DNA of 64,000 bases from positions 1 through 64,000 of the forward strand of contig CADBYT010000013.1 in NCBI GenBank assembly GCA_902798975.1, written 5' to 3'. The notes under the pieces were generated by a model. It had not been told where the DNA came from. It worked only from the letters and a program-made list of their open reading frames with translations, and did not search any database. The stretch is from an uncultured Bacteroidia bacterium. GTDB taxonomy: Bacteria; Bacteroidota; Bacteroidia; Bacteroidales; UBA932. Below, one piece after another: positions 20,985-28,532 of this stretch (positions within the stretch are counted from its first letter, which is position 1; each line of letters starts with the position of its first letter). Both the position numbers and the translations under genes were made by a program.

Positions 20985-21022
20985 CGATGCGACCCCCGGA
21001 GAATTCTTTGGGGGTCGCATCG
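20985..21022 (+). repeat. REP-like palindrome downstream of the RAYT gene
   Basis: CGATGCGACCCCC and GGGGGTCGCATCG, the same 13-bp stem as at 19898 with a different 12-base loop (GGAGAATTCTTT). The preceding ACGAAATAGCC and following GCCCGAT are also shared. With the upstream copy it marks the RAYT cassette. Confidence 0.85.
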
Positions 21023-21058
21023 ATTATGCCCGATATTGGTGCCACCCTCCAGAGTAAG

Positions 21059-21102
21059 GTTCGGAGCGCAGCGACCGAGGGGGTTCGGGGGATCCTTCCC
21101 CC
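21059..21102 (-). repeat. Family C repeat, reverse orientation, intergenic
   Basis: GTTCGGAGCGCAGCGACCGA then GGGGGTTCGGGGGATCCTTC and CCCC. It is the reverse-orientation match of the family C copies at 2303, 10091 and 19761, and lies next to the rdgB fragment. Confidence 0.75.
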
Positions 21103-21118
21103 GCCGTGGCGGAGCTAC

Positions 21119-21229
21119 GGATTCGGTCATGGCCCGGATGGCGCGGCCCCGGTGACTGACGGCGTTCTTCTCTTCTTCAGAAACTTCGGCCAGGGTGCGG
21201 CCGGGACAGGCGTCAGGCGGGAAGACGGG
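21119..21229 (-). pseudogene. 3' fragment of an rdgB-like gene
   Basis: The minus strand reads PVFPPDACPGRTLAEVSEEE then KNAVSHRGRAIRAM, collinear without gaps with RdgB residues encoded at 25035-25140 (PVFLPDAYPGRTLAEVSEDE, KNAVSHRGKAIRAM). Only about 37 codons remain; the N-terminal four fifths are missing and the C terminus runs into repeat DNA. It overlaps the last 17 bases of the MATE gene in another frame. It differs at roughly one base in five from the intact rdgB, so it is not a recent duplicate. Confidence 0.85.
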
Positions 21230-22586
21230 TCTGGCTGATCCGGATGTCTTTCCGGTAGCGGAAGGTCAGCCAGAAGGTTCTCAGAAGCAGGTGCGCGTAA
21301 TACGCGCCGAACAGAAGGTGAATGGCTGTTGCGCCGGTGGGCTGCAGCAGCCATTTCCCGATATACCAGACAGCGTAGAAGGCCACGGCGGCCAGCCCCA
21401 TCGAGTCACGGAAGGCCCGTGTGGCCGTGGCGCCCATGAAGATACCGTCCCAGGTGAAGGCGGCGCAGCCGAGCGGCGGCATCAGCAGCAGCCAGGGCAG
21501 GAACTGCCGGGCTGCCTCGACGACATTCCCGTCGGAGGTCAGTAGCCGCACGGCCGGCAGCCCCGCCACGGCATACAGGCCGATGAAGAGCACGCTGATG
21601 CCGGCGCTCCAGCCGAAGACCTGCCGTACGCTCTGCCGGAGCATGGCGGCGTCGCGCGCTCCGATGAAGCGGCCCGAAAGCGCCTCTCCAGCATAGGCGA
21701 AGCCGTCGGTGAAATAGCTGAAGAACATCAGCAGCTGCATGATGATGGAGCCGGAAGCGAGCATCAGGTCACCGTAGCCGGCGGAAATCATCGTGAAGCC
21801 GATGTAGATGAGAATGAAGAAGAAGGAGCGGCCGAGCAGGTGCAGGTTCATCCGGAAGAAGGCCGACAGGCTCCCGTCGTGCAGCAGGCCTGACACGTCG
21901 CTGCGCGTAAGGGGGGAGAAGACGCACCGCCCGTATTTGTGCAGGATCACCCACAGGCCGAAGGCCAGGCCGCAGTACTGGGCCACCACGGTACCCAGCG
22001 GGATGCCGATGAAACCGAGTCCCGGCCAGGAGCCGAGCCCGAAAGCGAGCAGGATACTGGCGCCGATGTTGACGGCATTGATGATGAGGTCCAGCCACAT
22101 GGAGTCCACGGAATTCTGCATCCCCACCAGCCAGCCGCGCAGCGTCATCAGGCTCATCGTGGCGGGTGCCGCCCAGATACGGATGAAGAAATAGCGTTCC
22201 GCGAGCACTTTCACTTCCGGCGTGGCGTCGGTCAGCAGCATCACCCCCTTGAAAAAGGGCCACTGCAGGACGATGGCGGCCAGGGCGGCCAGCAGGGCCA
22301 GCCCCGTCCCCCGCAGGAAGATGCGCCCGGCCTCCGCCGGATCTTCCCGGCCGAAGGCCTGCGCCGTCAGCCCGCCCGTCCCGGTGCGCAGGAAGCCGAA
22401 GGTCCAGTACAGCAGCGTGAGGACCATCGAACCGATGGAAATGGCCCCGATCTGCGCGGCCGTGTCACCGCCCAGATGACCCGCCACGGCGGTATCCACC
22501 ATGCCGACCAGCGGCACGGTGATTCCGGCCAGGATGCTGGGCACCGACAGCCGCAGGATCTCGCGGTTGAGACTCCTGATATTCAT
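21213..22586 (-). CDS. MATE family efflux transporter (DinF-like)
   Basis: 457-residue inner-membrane protein with about 12 hydrophobic segments in two similar halves. The start MNIRSLNREILRLSVPSILA, then GMVDTAVAGHLGGDTAAQIG and a second-half counterpart (GYGDLMLASGSIIMQLLMFF, TDGFAYAGEALSGRFIGARD) are typical of MATE/DinF cation-coupled exporters. The substrate is unknown. The ATG overlaps the rsgA stop (ATGA), so it is the third gene of a prenyl synthase-rsgA-MATE operon. Its final residues (TRLPA) are encoded by DNA belonging to the rdgB fragment, suggesting that its 3' end was rebuilt by recombination. Confidence 0.93.
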   Translation of the reverse strand: MNIRSLNREILRLSVPSILAGITVPLVGMVDTAVAGHLGGDTAAQIGAISIGSMVLTLLYWTFGFLRTGTGGLTAQAFGREDPAEAGRIFLRGTGLALLAALAAIVLQWPFFKGVMLLTDATPEVKVLAERYFFIRIWAAPATMSLMTLRGWLVGMQNSVDSMWLDLIINAVNIGASILLAFGLGSWPGLGFIGIPLGTVVAQYCGLAFGLWVILHKYGRCVFSPLTRSDVSGLLHDGSLSAFFRMNLHLLGRSFFFILIYIGFTMISAGYGDLMLASGSIIMQLLMFFSYFTDGFAYAGEALSGRFIGARDAAMLRQSVRQVFGWSAGISVLFIGLYAVAGLPAVRLLTSDGNVVEAARQFLPWLLLMPPLGCAAFTWDGIFMGATATRAFRDSMGLAAVAFYAVWYIGKWLLQPTGATAIHLLFGAYYAHLLLRTFWLTFRYRKDIRISQTRLPA

Positions 22587-23521
22587 CGGAATTTCTGATC
22601 CTCCTCGAGCATGCCGAGGTAGGAATTATAGCGTTCGGCGCTGATCCGGCCCTCGTCCACGGCCGCTTTGACGGCACAGCCCGGCTCGTGCGTATGCGTG
22701 CAGGGGACGAAGCGGCAGTTGTCCGTTTCCCGGAGCATTTCCGGGAAATACTTGGAGATTTCCTCTTTCTCCAGATCCACGAGCCCGAAGCCGCGCAGTC
22801 CCGGCGTATCGATCACGAAGCCGCCGGTGCCGAGGCGGTACATCTCGTAAAGGGAGGTTGTATGCTTGCCCTGCAGGTGGGCGACGGAGATCTTGCCGAC
22901 CTTGGGGTCGAGCGCCGGGTCGAGTGCCTTGATGAGGCTGGACTTGCCCACGCCGGATTCGCCGGAGAAAAGGTTGATCCGTCCCCGGCAACGCTCGCGC
23001 AGGGTTTCGATACCTTCGCCTGTACGGGCGGAGGTATCCAGGACGGGATAGCCGGCGCCCTCGTAGATGCGCCGGAAACCGGCCACCAGGTCCGGGAACT
23101 CCTCCCGGTAGAGATCCACCTTGTTGAGTACGATCAGCACGGGCACCTTGTAGACCTCGCAGGTAACCAGGATGCGGTCGAGGAAAGGCAACTTGATCTC
23201 CGGGAACAACAGGCTGACGATGATGACGGCCTGGTCGAGGTTGGCCGCGATTACGTGGGACTGCCGGGAGAGGTTGGTGGAACGGCGGATGATGTAATTG
23301 TCGCGGGAGAGCACCTCCGTGATCACGGCGGGATGCTCTTCGGTGGCTTCGCCGTCCATCTCATACCGGACACGGTCGCCCACGGCCACGGGATTGGTGG
23401 CGCCGCTGCGCTCAAGCCGTACTTTGCCGCGCAGCACCGCCGGGAACAATTCCCATGCGGGCAGCGCACTCAGCAGGTAGTGGCTGCCGGCATTCTTGAC
23501 GACCGTCGCGACTCCTTCCAT
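22583..23521 (-). CDS. rsgA: Ribosome small subunit-dependent GTPase A
   Basis: Circularly permuted GTPase that checks late 30S assembly. At 312 residues it has an N-terminal OB-fold (about 1-75, NPVAVGDRVRYEMDG), then the permuted G motifs in order: VLNKVDLY (G4), TSARTGEG (G5), FSGESGVGKSSLIKALD (G1), GKHTTS (G2) and IDTPGLRGFGL (G3). The C-terminal zinc motif is CRFVPCTHTHEPGCAVKAAV. The ATG at 23521 (MEGVATVVKNAGSHYLL) is the family start; the longer frame upstream overlaps the prenyl synthase gene. It starts 4 bases after that gene's stop and overlaps MATE by ATGA. Confidence 0.96.
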   Translation of the reverse strand: MEGVATVVKNAGSHYLLSALPAWELFPAVLRGKVRLERSGATNPVAVGDRVRYEMDGEATEEHPAVITEVLSRDNYIIRRSTNLSRQSHVIAANLDQAVIIVSLLFPEIKLPFLDRILVTCEVYKVPVLIVLNKVDLYREEFPDLVAGFRRIYEGAGYPVLDTSARTGEGIETLRERCRGRINLFSGESGVGKSSLIKALDPALDPKVGKISVAHLQGKHTTSLYEMYRLGTGGFVIDTPGLRGFGLVDLEKEEISKYFPEMLRETDNCRFVPCTHTHEPGCAVKAAVDEGRISAERYNSYLGMLEEDQKFR

Positions 23522-23525
23522 GGTC

Positions 23526-24506
23526 TTATTTTGCGCGACCGACCAGGCGCTCCGCGAAACGGCGCAGCACCTCCAGTTTGAGCGGGCTGAATCCGAGCTC
23601 CGACACGGAATCCAACGCCTGGTCCGTGAAACGGACAATTTCTTCCTTGGCGTCGCGGTCCACGCCGCATTGCAGGTAGATTTCCTTGACGGCGGCAATC
23701 TTGGCGGCCTTCTGCTCCGGCGTGTCAGCCGGGAGGGCGAAGGCGGCGAGGAAGGCGGCCTTGTCGGCGGTTTTCTCCAGGGTGCGGACGGTCAGCCAGC
23801 TCTTCTTGCAATTGACGATGTCGCCGCCGATGGGCTTGCCGAAAACCTTCTCGTCGCCGAAGGCGTCGAGGTAATCATCGGCCACCTGGAAGGCCATTCC
23901 GAGTCCGTATCCGTAGTTGTAGAGCGCTGCGCACTCAGCCTCGGACGCGCCGCCAATCAGGGCGCCCATTTCGGCCGAGCAGGCCAGCAGGACGGCGGTC
24001 TTGAGACCGATCATCTTGTTGTAATCCTCCATCGGAACCTCCTGCACCGATTCGAAATCCATGTCGTACTGCTGCCCGTCGCAGACCTGTGCGGCCGTGC
24101 GGGAGAAGAGCTCCAGCGTCCGGTTAAGCACGGCCCCGGGAGCCTTGGCGATACGCTTGTAGGCATCGATCAGCATCACGTCGCCGGAGAGGATGGCGGT
24201 GTCCTCGTTCCATTTCTTCCACACGGTCGGCATGCCGCGGCGCAAGGGCGAGCGGTCCATGATGTCATCGTGCATCAGGGTGAAGGAATGGAACACCTCG
24301 AGGGCTGACGCGGGGGCGAGAATGCCCTCGTCGATCCGGTCCGAGAAAAGGGAATAGGCGGTCAGGCACAGGCGCGGACGGATGCGCTTGCCACCAATCT
24401 CGATCATATAACGCAGCGGGTCGTAGAGGCCCGCGGGCTCACGGGTGAATTCAATCTCGTCGAACAGTCTGCCGACAATCTCGTTGATTTCCGGTTCTTT
24501 CAGCAT
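23526..24506 (-). CDS. Polyprenyl (farnesyl/geranylgeranyl-type) diphosphate synthase
   Basis: Condenses isopentenyl diphosphate with allylic diphosphates to give isoprenoid chains for quinones or cell-wall carriers. The 326-residue all-helical protein has GGKRIRPRLCL, the first aspartate-rich motif FTLMHDDIMDRSPLRRGMPT and the second FQVADDYLDAFGDEKVFGKP. The residues before the first motif (Phe-His-Ser-Phe-Thr-Leu) suggest a short- to medium-chain product, but length cannot be fixed by eye. The ATG at 24506 is used; the next upstream candidate is TTG. A perfect TATATTTG box ends 6 bases before it. Confidence 0.93.
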   Translation of the reverse strand: MLKEPEINEIVGRLFDEIEFTREPAGLYDPLRYMIEIGGKRIRPRLCLTAYSLFSDRIDEGILAPASALEVFHSFTLMHDDIMDRSPLRRGMPTVWKKWNEDTAILSGDVMLIDAYKRIAKAPGAVLNRTLELFSRTAAQVCDGQQYDMDFESVQEVPMEDYNKMIGLKTAVLLACSAEMGALIGGASEAECAALYNYGYGLGMAFQVADDYLDAFGDEKVFGKPIGGDIVNCKKSWLTVRTLEKTADKAAFLAAFALPADTPEQKAAKIAAVKEIYLQCGVDRDAKEEIVRFTDQALDSVSELGFSPLKLEVLRRFAERLVGRAK

Positions 24507-24512
24507 AATGGA

Positions 24513-24520
24513 CAAATATA
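24513..24520 (-). promoter_or_regulatory. -7 box for the prenyl synthase-rsgA-MATE operon
   Basis: TATATTTG on the minus strand, perfect consensus, 6 bases before the ATG. Confidence 0.55.
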
Positions 24521-24534
24521 AGCATAATTCGTGT

Positions 24535-24542
24535 TATCTTTG
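24535..24542 (+). promoter_or_regulatory. -7 box for rdgB
   Basis: TATCTTTG, perfect consensus, 8 bases before the rdgB ATG. It forms a back-to-back promoter pair with the box at 24513 in a 44-base gap. Confidence 0.55.
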
Positions 24543-24550
24543 CCCCTGTT

Positions 24551-25162
24551 ATGAAGATCATTTTCGCCACCGGCAACGTCGGCAAGCTCCGCGAGGCCGC
24601 CGAGGTCCTCGGACCTGACTACGAAGTCGTTTCGCCCGCTTCGCTGGGCATCACCGAAGACATCCCCGAGACAGGCTCCTCCCTGCAGGAAAACGCGCTG
24701 CAGAAGGCCCGCTACCTTTTCGAACGCACGGGACTGCCCTGCTTTGCCGATGACACGGGCCTGGAAGTGGACGCCCTCGGCGGCGCACCGGGCATTTACT
24801 CCGCCCGCTATGCCGGGCCTGGGCATGATTCGCAGGCGAACATGGATAAGTTGCTGGAGGAACTATCTATAGTCATTCCGGACAGCGATCCGGAATCTCG
24901 CCGGGCGCGGTTCCGGACAGTGGTGGCGCTCATCCTCGCCGACGGGGAGCCTCATTTCTTCGAGGGTATCTGCGAAGGCAGCATCGCCACGGAGCGGCGC
25001 GGCAGCGGCGGTTTCGGCTACGATCCCGTTTTCCTGCCCGACGCCTATCCCGGCCGAACCCTCGCCGAAGTCTCCGAAGATGAAAAGAACGCCGTCAGCC
25101 ATCGCGGCAAGGCCATCCGCGCGATGGCCGATTGGCTCAAGGCGTTTCGCCTTGAGCCATAG
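24551..25162 (+). CDS. rdgB: XTP/dITP diphosphatase with a family B insertion
   Basis: Hydrolyses XTP, ITP and their deoxy forms to monophosphates, keeping damaged purines out of nucleic acids. At 203 residues it has the N-terminal MKIIFATGNVGKLREAAEVL, the metal site CFADDTGLEVDALGGAPGIY, then FEGICEGSIATERRGSGGFG and the C-terminal EVSEDEKNAVSHRGKAI. Residues about 108-117 (VIPDSDPESR) come from a family B palindrome in the loop just before RRARFRTVVALI. The last codons (WLKAFRLEP) are encoded by a perfect hairpin. It converges on ogt. Confidence 0.96.
   Translation: MKIIFATGNVGKLREAAEVLGPDYEVVSPASLGITEDIPETGSSLQENALQKARYLFERTGLPCFADDTGLEVDALGGAPGIYSARYAGPGHDSQANMDKLLEELSIVIPDSDPESRRARFRTVVALILADGEPHFFEGICEGSIATERRGSGGFGYDPVFLPDAYPGRTLAEVSEDEKNAVSHRGKAIRAMADWLKAFRLEP
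24872..24899. repeat. Family B palindrome, in frame in rdgB
   Basis: GTCATTCCGGA-CAGCGA-TCCGGAATCTC; stem ATTCCGGA / TCCGGAAT bounded by GTC and CTC. It encodes VIPDSDPES in a surface loop of RdgB. Confidence 0.8.
25133..25159. terminator. Hairpin spanning the end of rdgB
   Basis: TGGCTCAAGGCG-TTT-CGCCTTGAGCCA, a perfect 12-bp stem that contains the last codons of rdgB up to the TAG. It has no T-run, so it may act as a processing or pause signal between the convergent rdgB and ogt rather than a classical terminator. Confidence 0.5.
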
Positions 25163-25178
25163 CTTCGCCATGACCCCA

Positions 25179-25655
25179 TCAACCGCGGCCTTTTTCCAGC
25201 AGCAAGAGACGGGCTTTGAGCTCAAGCCCGCCGGCATAGCCGGTCAGGCAGGCGTCCGCACCGATAACCCGGTGACAGGGAACAATAATAGAAACGGGAT
25301 TATGCCCCACGGCCCCGCCAATGGCCCGGGGCGACGTGCCCACCCGACGGGCAAGCTCTCCGTAACTGACTGTTTCTCCATAGGGAATTGCAAGCAAATC
25401 CTTCCAGACCACCTGACGGAAAGGCGTGCCACGAAGATCCAGCCGGGGCATAAAGCCCGGTTCGGCGCCGCTGAAATAAATATCCAGCCAACGGCTCGTC
25501 TCACCGAAAACCGGCAACCAGCCTTCAGCCGCATCAGGCCCAAGCGTCGAGGCAAAATGCTTCTGTCTCTCCAGCCAAAGCCCCACCAAAGCGTCCCCCT
25601 CCCCGGCCATCGTTATCAGCCCCAGCGGGGACTCATATCTCCATAGATGAATCAT
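25179..25655 (-). CDS. ogt: Methylated-DNA--[protein]-cysteine S-methyltransferase
   Basis: Direct-repair protein that removes alkyl groups from O6-alkylguanine onto its own cysteine. At 158 residues it has the N-terminal ribonuclease-like region and the C-terminal DNA-binding and acceptor domain: GTPFRQVVWKDLLAIPYGET (helix-turn-helix with the arginine finger nearby, SPRAIGGAVGHNP) and the active-site IIVPCHRVIG (Cys127), followed by TGYAGGLELKARLLLLE. The length and lack of an AraC-like Ada domain indicate the Ogt/MGMT type. It stands alone between convergent rdgB and the terminator of the purine permease gene. Confidence 0.95.
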   Translation of the reverse strand: MIHLWRYESPLGLITMAGEGDALVGLWLERQKHFASTLGPDAAEGWLPVFGETSRWLDIYFSGAEPGFMPRLDLRGTPFRQVVWKDLLAIPYGETVSYGELARRVGTSPRAIGGAVGHNPVSIIVPCHRVIGADACLTGYAGGLELKARLLLLEKGRG

Positions 25656-25683
25656 TAACTACGCTGATATCAGCAAAGTTAAG

Positions 25684-25727
25684 AAAAAAACGGCGCCGAC
25701 TTAACTTTCAAAACCTGAGTCGGCGCC
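25684..25727 (-). terminator. Rho-independent terminator after the purine permease gene
   Basis: GGCGCCGACT and AGTCGGCGCC form a perfect 10-bp stem; on the minus strand it is followed by GTTTTTTT. It ends the apt / Tsx-like / permease unit. Confidence 0.85.
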
Positions 25728-25751
25728 ATTTTCAGGCAATATTGATTCCGG

Positions 25752-25777
25752 GATTCGCCGGTCGCCCGGCGAATGAC
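25752..25777. repeat. Family B palindrome (intergenic, after permease gene)
   Basis: GATTCGCCG-GTCGCC-CGGCGAATGAC, 8-bp arms, lying directly against the permease stop codon, just as the copy at 3394 abuts metY. Confidence 0.75.
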
Positions 25778-25778
25778 G

Positions 25779-27131
25779 CTAGATAAAGATATACCGCAGG
25801 ACGAAGAGGACGGCCAGGACCCACATCGGGATGGAGATCTCCTTGAAGCGGCCGGCGATGGCGTGGGTGACCACGTAGGAGATCACACCGATCAGGATAC
25901 CGTCGGAAATACTGTAGGCGACCGGCATCATGATGATGGTGATGAAGGCCGGGATGCTCTTGCAGTAATCCTCCCAGTGAATGCGCTTGATGGACGGCAT
26001 CATCATCACACCGACGATGATGAGGGCCGGAGCCGTGGCGGCACTCGGGATGGACAGGAAGATCGGCGAGAAGAACAGGGCCAGGGCGAAACAGACCGCC
26101 GTGGAGAAGGCGGTGAGGCCGGTACGGCCACCTTCGCCGACACCCGCGGCGCTCTCGACGTAAGTCGTCGTGGTGGAGGTGCCGAAGCAGGCGCCCGCCA
26201 CCGTGGCGATGGAGTCGGCCAGGAACATCTTCTCGGCACCGGGAACGTTGTCGCGCGGACCGTCATCGGGGATGAGGCCGGCACCCTGGTGCACGCCGAT
26301 GATGGTGCCCATCGTGTCGAACATGTCAACGAAGAGGAAGGTGAATACGACCACCAGCATATCCCAGCTCAGGATCTGCCCGAATTCAAACTTGCAGAAA
26401 ATCGGATCGATGCTGTGCGGCATGGAGAGCAGCTGCAGCGCACCGGCGTCATTGTGGGCAAGCTGCGTCACGGCCATGCCGGTCGCGGGATCCTTGATCA
26501 CCAGGCCGAGGAGCGTGGTGAGGATGATACCGATGAGGATGCCGCCGCGAACCTTGAGCATCACCAGGCCGGACGTGATCATGAGGCCCAGCATCGCCAC
26601 GAGGGCCGTGCCCTGGGTGATCTCGCCGAGGGTCACGAGCGTGGAATCGGAGTTGACGATAATTCCGGCGTTCTGGAAACCGATGAAGGCAATAAAGAGG
26701 CCGATACCGGCGCCGATAGCCTTCTTGAGTGTGCCCGGAATGGCGTTCAGCAGCAAGGTGCGGACCTTGGTGACCGTCATGATGATAAAGAGGATACCCT
26801 CGAGGAACACGGCCGTCAGGGCGAACTGCCAGGAGTAGCCCATCGTCAGGCAGACCGTGTAGACGAAGAAGGCGTTCAGGCCCATGCCCGGGGCCAGGGC
26901 GAACGGCTTCTTGGCGTAAATCGCCATGATCAGCGTACCGACGATGGCGGCCAGCGCGGTGGCGGTGAAGACCGCTCCGCCGGGCATGCCGTCCAGGGCG
27001 CTGAAGATGCTGGGATTGACGGCCAGGATATAGGCCATCGTCAGGAAAGTGGTGATACCCGCCACAATCTCGGTCCGGACGTTATGCTGCGCGGGGTCCA
27101 GACCGAAAGCCTTGTTCAGGAAGTTGGACAT
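25779..27131 (-). CDS. NCS2/AzgA-type purine (guanine/hypoxanthine/adenine) permease
   Basis: 450-residue inner-membrane transporter with about 13 hydrophobic segments. AzgA-family signatures are TEIVAGITTFLTMAYILAVN near the N terminus, ALAPGMGLNAFFVYTVC and FVDMFDTMGTIIGVHQGAGL, with GTSTTTTYVESAAGVGEGGR in the substrate region. These match proton-coupled purine base uptake proteins (PbuG, GhxP, AdeP types). It is the last gene of a unit with apt, which uses adenine, and a Tsx-like outer-membrane protein, making a coherent purine-salvage set. Confidence 0.93.
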   Translation of the reverse strand: MSNFLNKAFGLDPAQHNVRTEIVAGITTFLTMAYILAVNPSIFSALDGMPGGAVFTATALAAIVGTLIMAIYAKKPFALAPGMGLNAFFVYTVCLTMGYSWQFALTAVFLEGILFIIMTVTKVRTLLLNAIPGTLKKAIGAGIGLFIAFIGFQNAGIIVNSDSTLVTLGEITQGTALVAMLGLMITSGLVMLKVRGGILIGIILTTLLGLVIKDPATGMAVTQLAHNDAGALQLLSMPHSIDPIFCKFEFGQILSWDMLVVVFTFLFVDMFDTMGTIIGVHQGAGLIPDDGPRDNVPGAEKMFLADSIATVAGACFGTSTTTTYVESAAGVGEGGRTGLTAFSTAVCFALALFFSPIFLSIPSAATAPALIIVGVMMMPSIKRIHWEDYCKSIPAFITIIMMPVAYSISDGILIGVISYVVTHAIAGRFKEISIPMWVLAVLFVLRYIFI

Positions 27132-27143
27132 GGTTGCTGTTGA

Positions 27144-27908
27144 CTAGAAGACCCACTTGATACCGGCGCAGGGACGGCACCAGAAACCCTTTGCAGAAGC
27201 GAAATCGTAGGCGAGCTCGATCTCGCCGCCGATATTAAGGTTGTCGCAGCCGAAGTGCTGGCCGATGTTGTACCAGAGCTGGGGTTCGGAGATGAACACG
27301 ACGCGGGACAGTTCCGGCAGGATTTGGCTAAGGTTGTGGTCATACACATACGCTCCCGGTCCCCAGTGGTCCTCCCACCAGAAATCGGCGAAACCGGAGA
27401 AGCGGAGGCCCTTCACGCCGAAGAGATCCTGGAAGCCCCAGACGAGGGTGAACTGGAGCGGGACCTGCTGCGTAGCTCCGAGAATCTTCTTGTAGAGCAC
27501 CTTGATGTTGAACGTATTGTTGAAGTCGGCGCTGTGGATGAAATAGTCAAGGCCGGCGAGGAACGCATGGTTGACGCCATAGCCGAGGCCGAGGCCGCCG
27601 TTGTACTCCACCTGGAGGCTCAGCGGGGCGATCGCGCTGTTCTGCCAGAAATTCAGGCAACGCGCGATCTCAAAGTACGTGCTGGACGGGGAGACGTTCC
27701 TGTTCGCCGCATTCTTGCCGTTGTAATCATAATCGATGAAGAAGAAGGTGTTGCCCCAATTGTCGTTGTAGAAGCCTTCGAGGGTCGTGGTCACGTGCTG
27801 ACGGTCCGATCCGAAGTCATAGAAGATCTGGAGATTGGTCTGCGCCTTTGCTCCTTGAGCAAAAAGCAATGCGGCGGTAGTCACCGCCATGAGGAATACT
27901 TTTTTCAT
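27144..27908 (-). CDS. DUF5020 family outer-membrane barrel, Tsx-like
   Basis: 254 residues with a signal peptide (MKKVFLMAVTTAALLFAQGA-KAQ) and alternating aromatic/polar strands ending in the outer-membrane signature aromatic residues (GIKWVF). The start NLQIFYDFGSDRQHVTTTLE with GNTFFFIDYDYNG and the weight of Trp and Tyr match DUF5020 proteins, which resemble the nucleoside channel Tsx. Its position between apt and a purine permease supports a role in letting nucleosides or bases through the outer membrane. That role is inferred from fold and context. Confidence 0.82.
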   Translation of the reverse strand: MKKVFLMAVTTAALLFAQGAKAQTNLQIFYDFGSDRQHVTTTLEGFYNDNWGNTFFFIDYDYNGKNAANRNVSPSSTYFEIARCLNFWQNSAIAPLSLQVEYNGGLGLGYGVNHAFLAGLDYFIHSADFNNTFNIKVLYKKILGATQQVPLQFTLVWGFQDLFGVKGLRFSGFADFWWEDHWGPGAYVYDHNLSQILPELSRVVFISEPQLWYNIGQHFGCDNLNIGGEIELAYDFASAKGFWCRPCAGIKWVF

Positions 27909-27931
27909 CGTATGAAACTAAAGGTAAACTA

Positions 27932-28459
27932 TCAAACTTTGATGATGGACTGCACGTCGACGCCCGCGGGCATTTGCTCGCGGCCGTTCAGCTCTTCCAG
28001 CTCGATGATGAAGTTGATCATGAGCTGCCTGGGATGGAAGTATTTGTCCATCATCCGGGCCGCGGCGCCCACCGTGCCGCCCGTGGCGAGCAGGTCATCG
28101 TGGATCAGCACCACGTCGTCGGGCGTGATGGCATCCTTGTGGATCTCGATCGTGTCGGGGCCGTATTCTTTCATGTAGCGCTCGCTGTAGGTGTCCGCCG
28201 GGAGCTTGCCCGGCTTGCGGGCCATCACGAGACCTGCGCCGAGACGGATCGCCAGGGCGGGAGCGATCACGAGGCCGCGGGTCTCCATGCCCACCACCTT
28301 GGTGATGCCTTTGTCCTTGTACATTTCGTAGAGGGTATCGACGACCTCCTTCAGGCAGGCGGCGTCTTTGAAGAGGGTGGTGACATCCCAGAAGAGGATG
28401 CCCTTGACGGGGAAATCCGGAACGGTGCGGATGTGGGAAATCAGGTTTTCTACACTCAT
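27932..28459 (-). CDS. apt: Adenine phosphoribosyltransferase
   Basis: Makes AMP from adenine and PRPP. At 175 residues it has IRTVPDFPVKGILFWDVTTL at the N terminus, GMETRGLVIAPALAIRLGAG, the flexible-loop MARKPGKLP...YSERYMKEYG and the PRPP-binding VVLIHDDLLATGGT, all in the standard Apt order. It is the first gene of the purine-salvage unit and is divergent from rnr. A near-consensus TATCTTCG box lies 19 bases before the ATG. Confidence 0.96.
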   Translation of the reverse strand: MSVENLISHIRTVPDFPVKGILFWDVTTLFKDAACLKEVVDTLYEMYKDKGITKVVGMETRGLVIAPALAIRLGAGLVMARKPGKLPADTYSERYMKEYGPDTIEIHKDAITPDDVVLIHDDLLATGGTVGAAARMMDKYFHPRQLMINFIIELEELNGREQMPAGVDVQSIIKV

Positions 28460-28478
28460 AACTGTACGAATGACATAC

Positions 28479-28486
28479 GAAGATAC
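28479..28486 (-). promoter_or_regulatory. Putative -7 box for apt
   Basis: TATCTTCG on the minus strand, 7 of 8 to TAnnTTTG, 19 bases before the apt ATG. Confidence 0.45.
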
Positions 28487-28508
28487 AATTTTTCCGCGAG
28501 ATTTTACT

Positions 28509-28516
28509 TACATTTG
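28509..28516 (+). promoter_or_regulatory. -7 box for rnr
   Basis: TACATTTG, perfect match to TAnnTTTG, 16 bases before the rnr ATG at 28533. Confidence 0.5.
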
Positions 28517-28532
28517 TCTTGAATAATTGACT

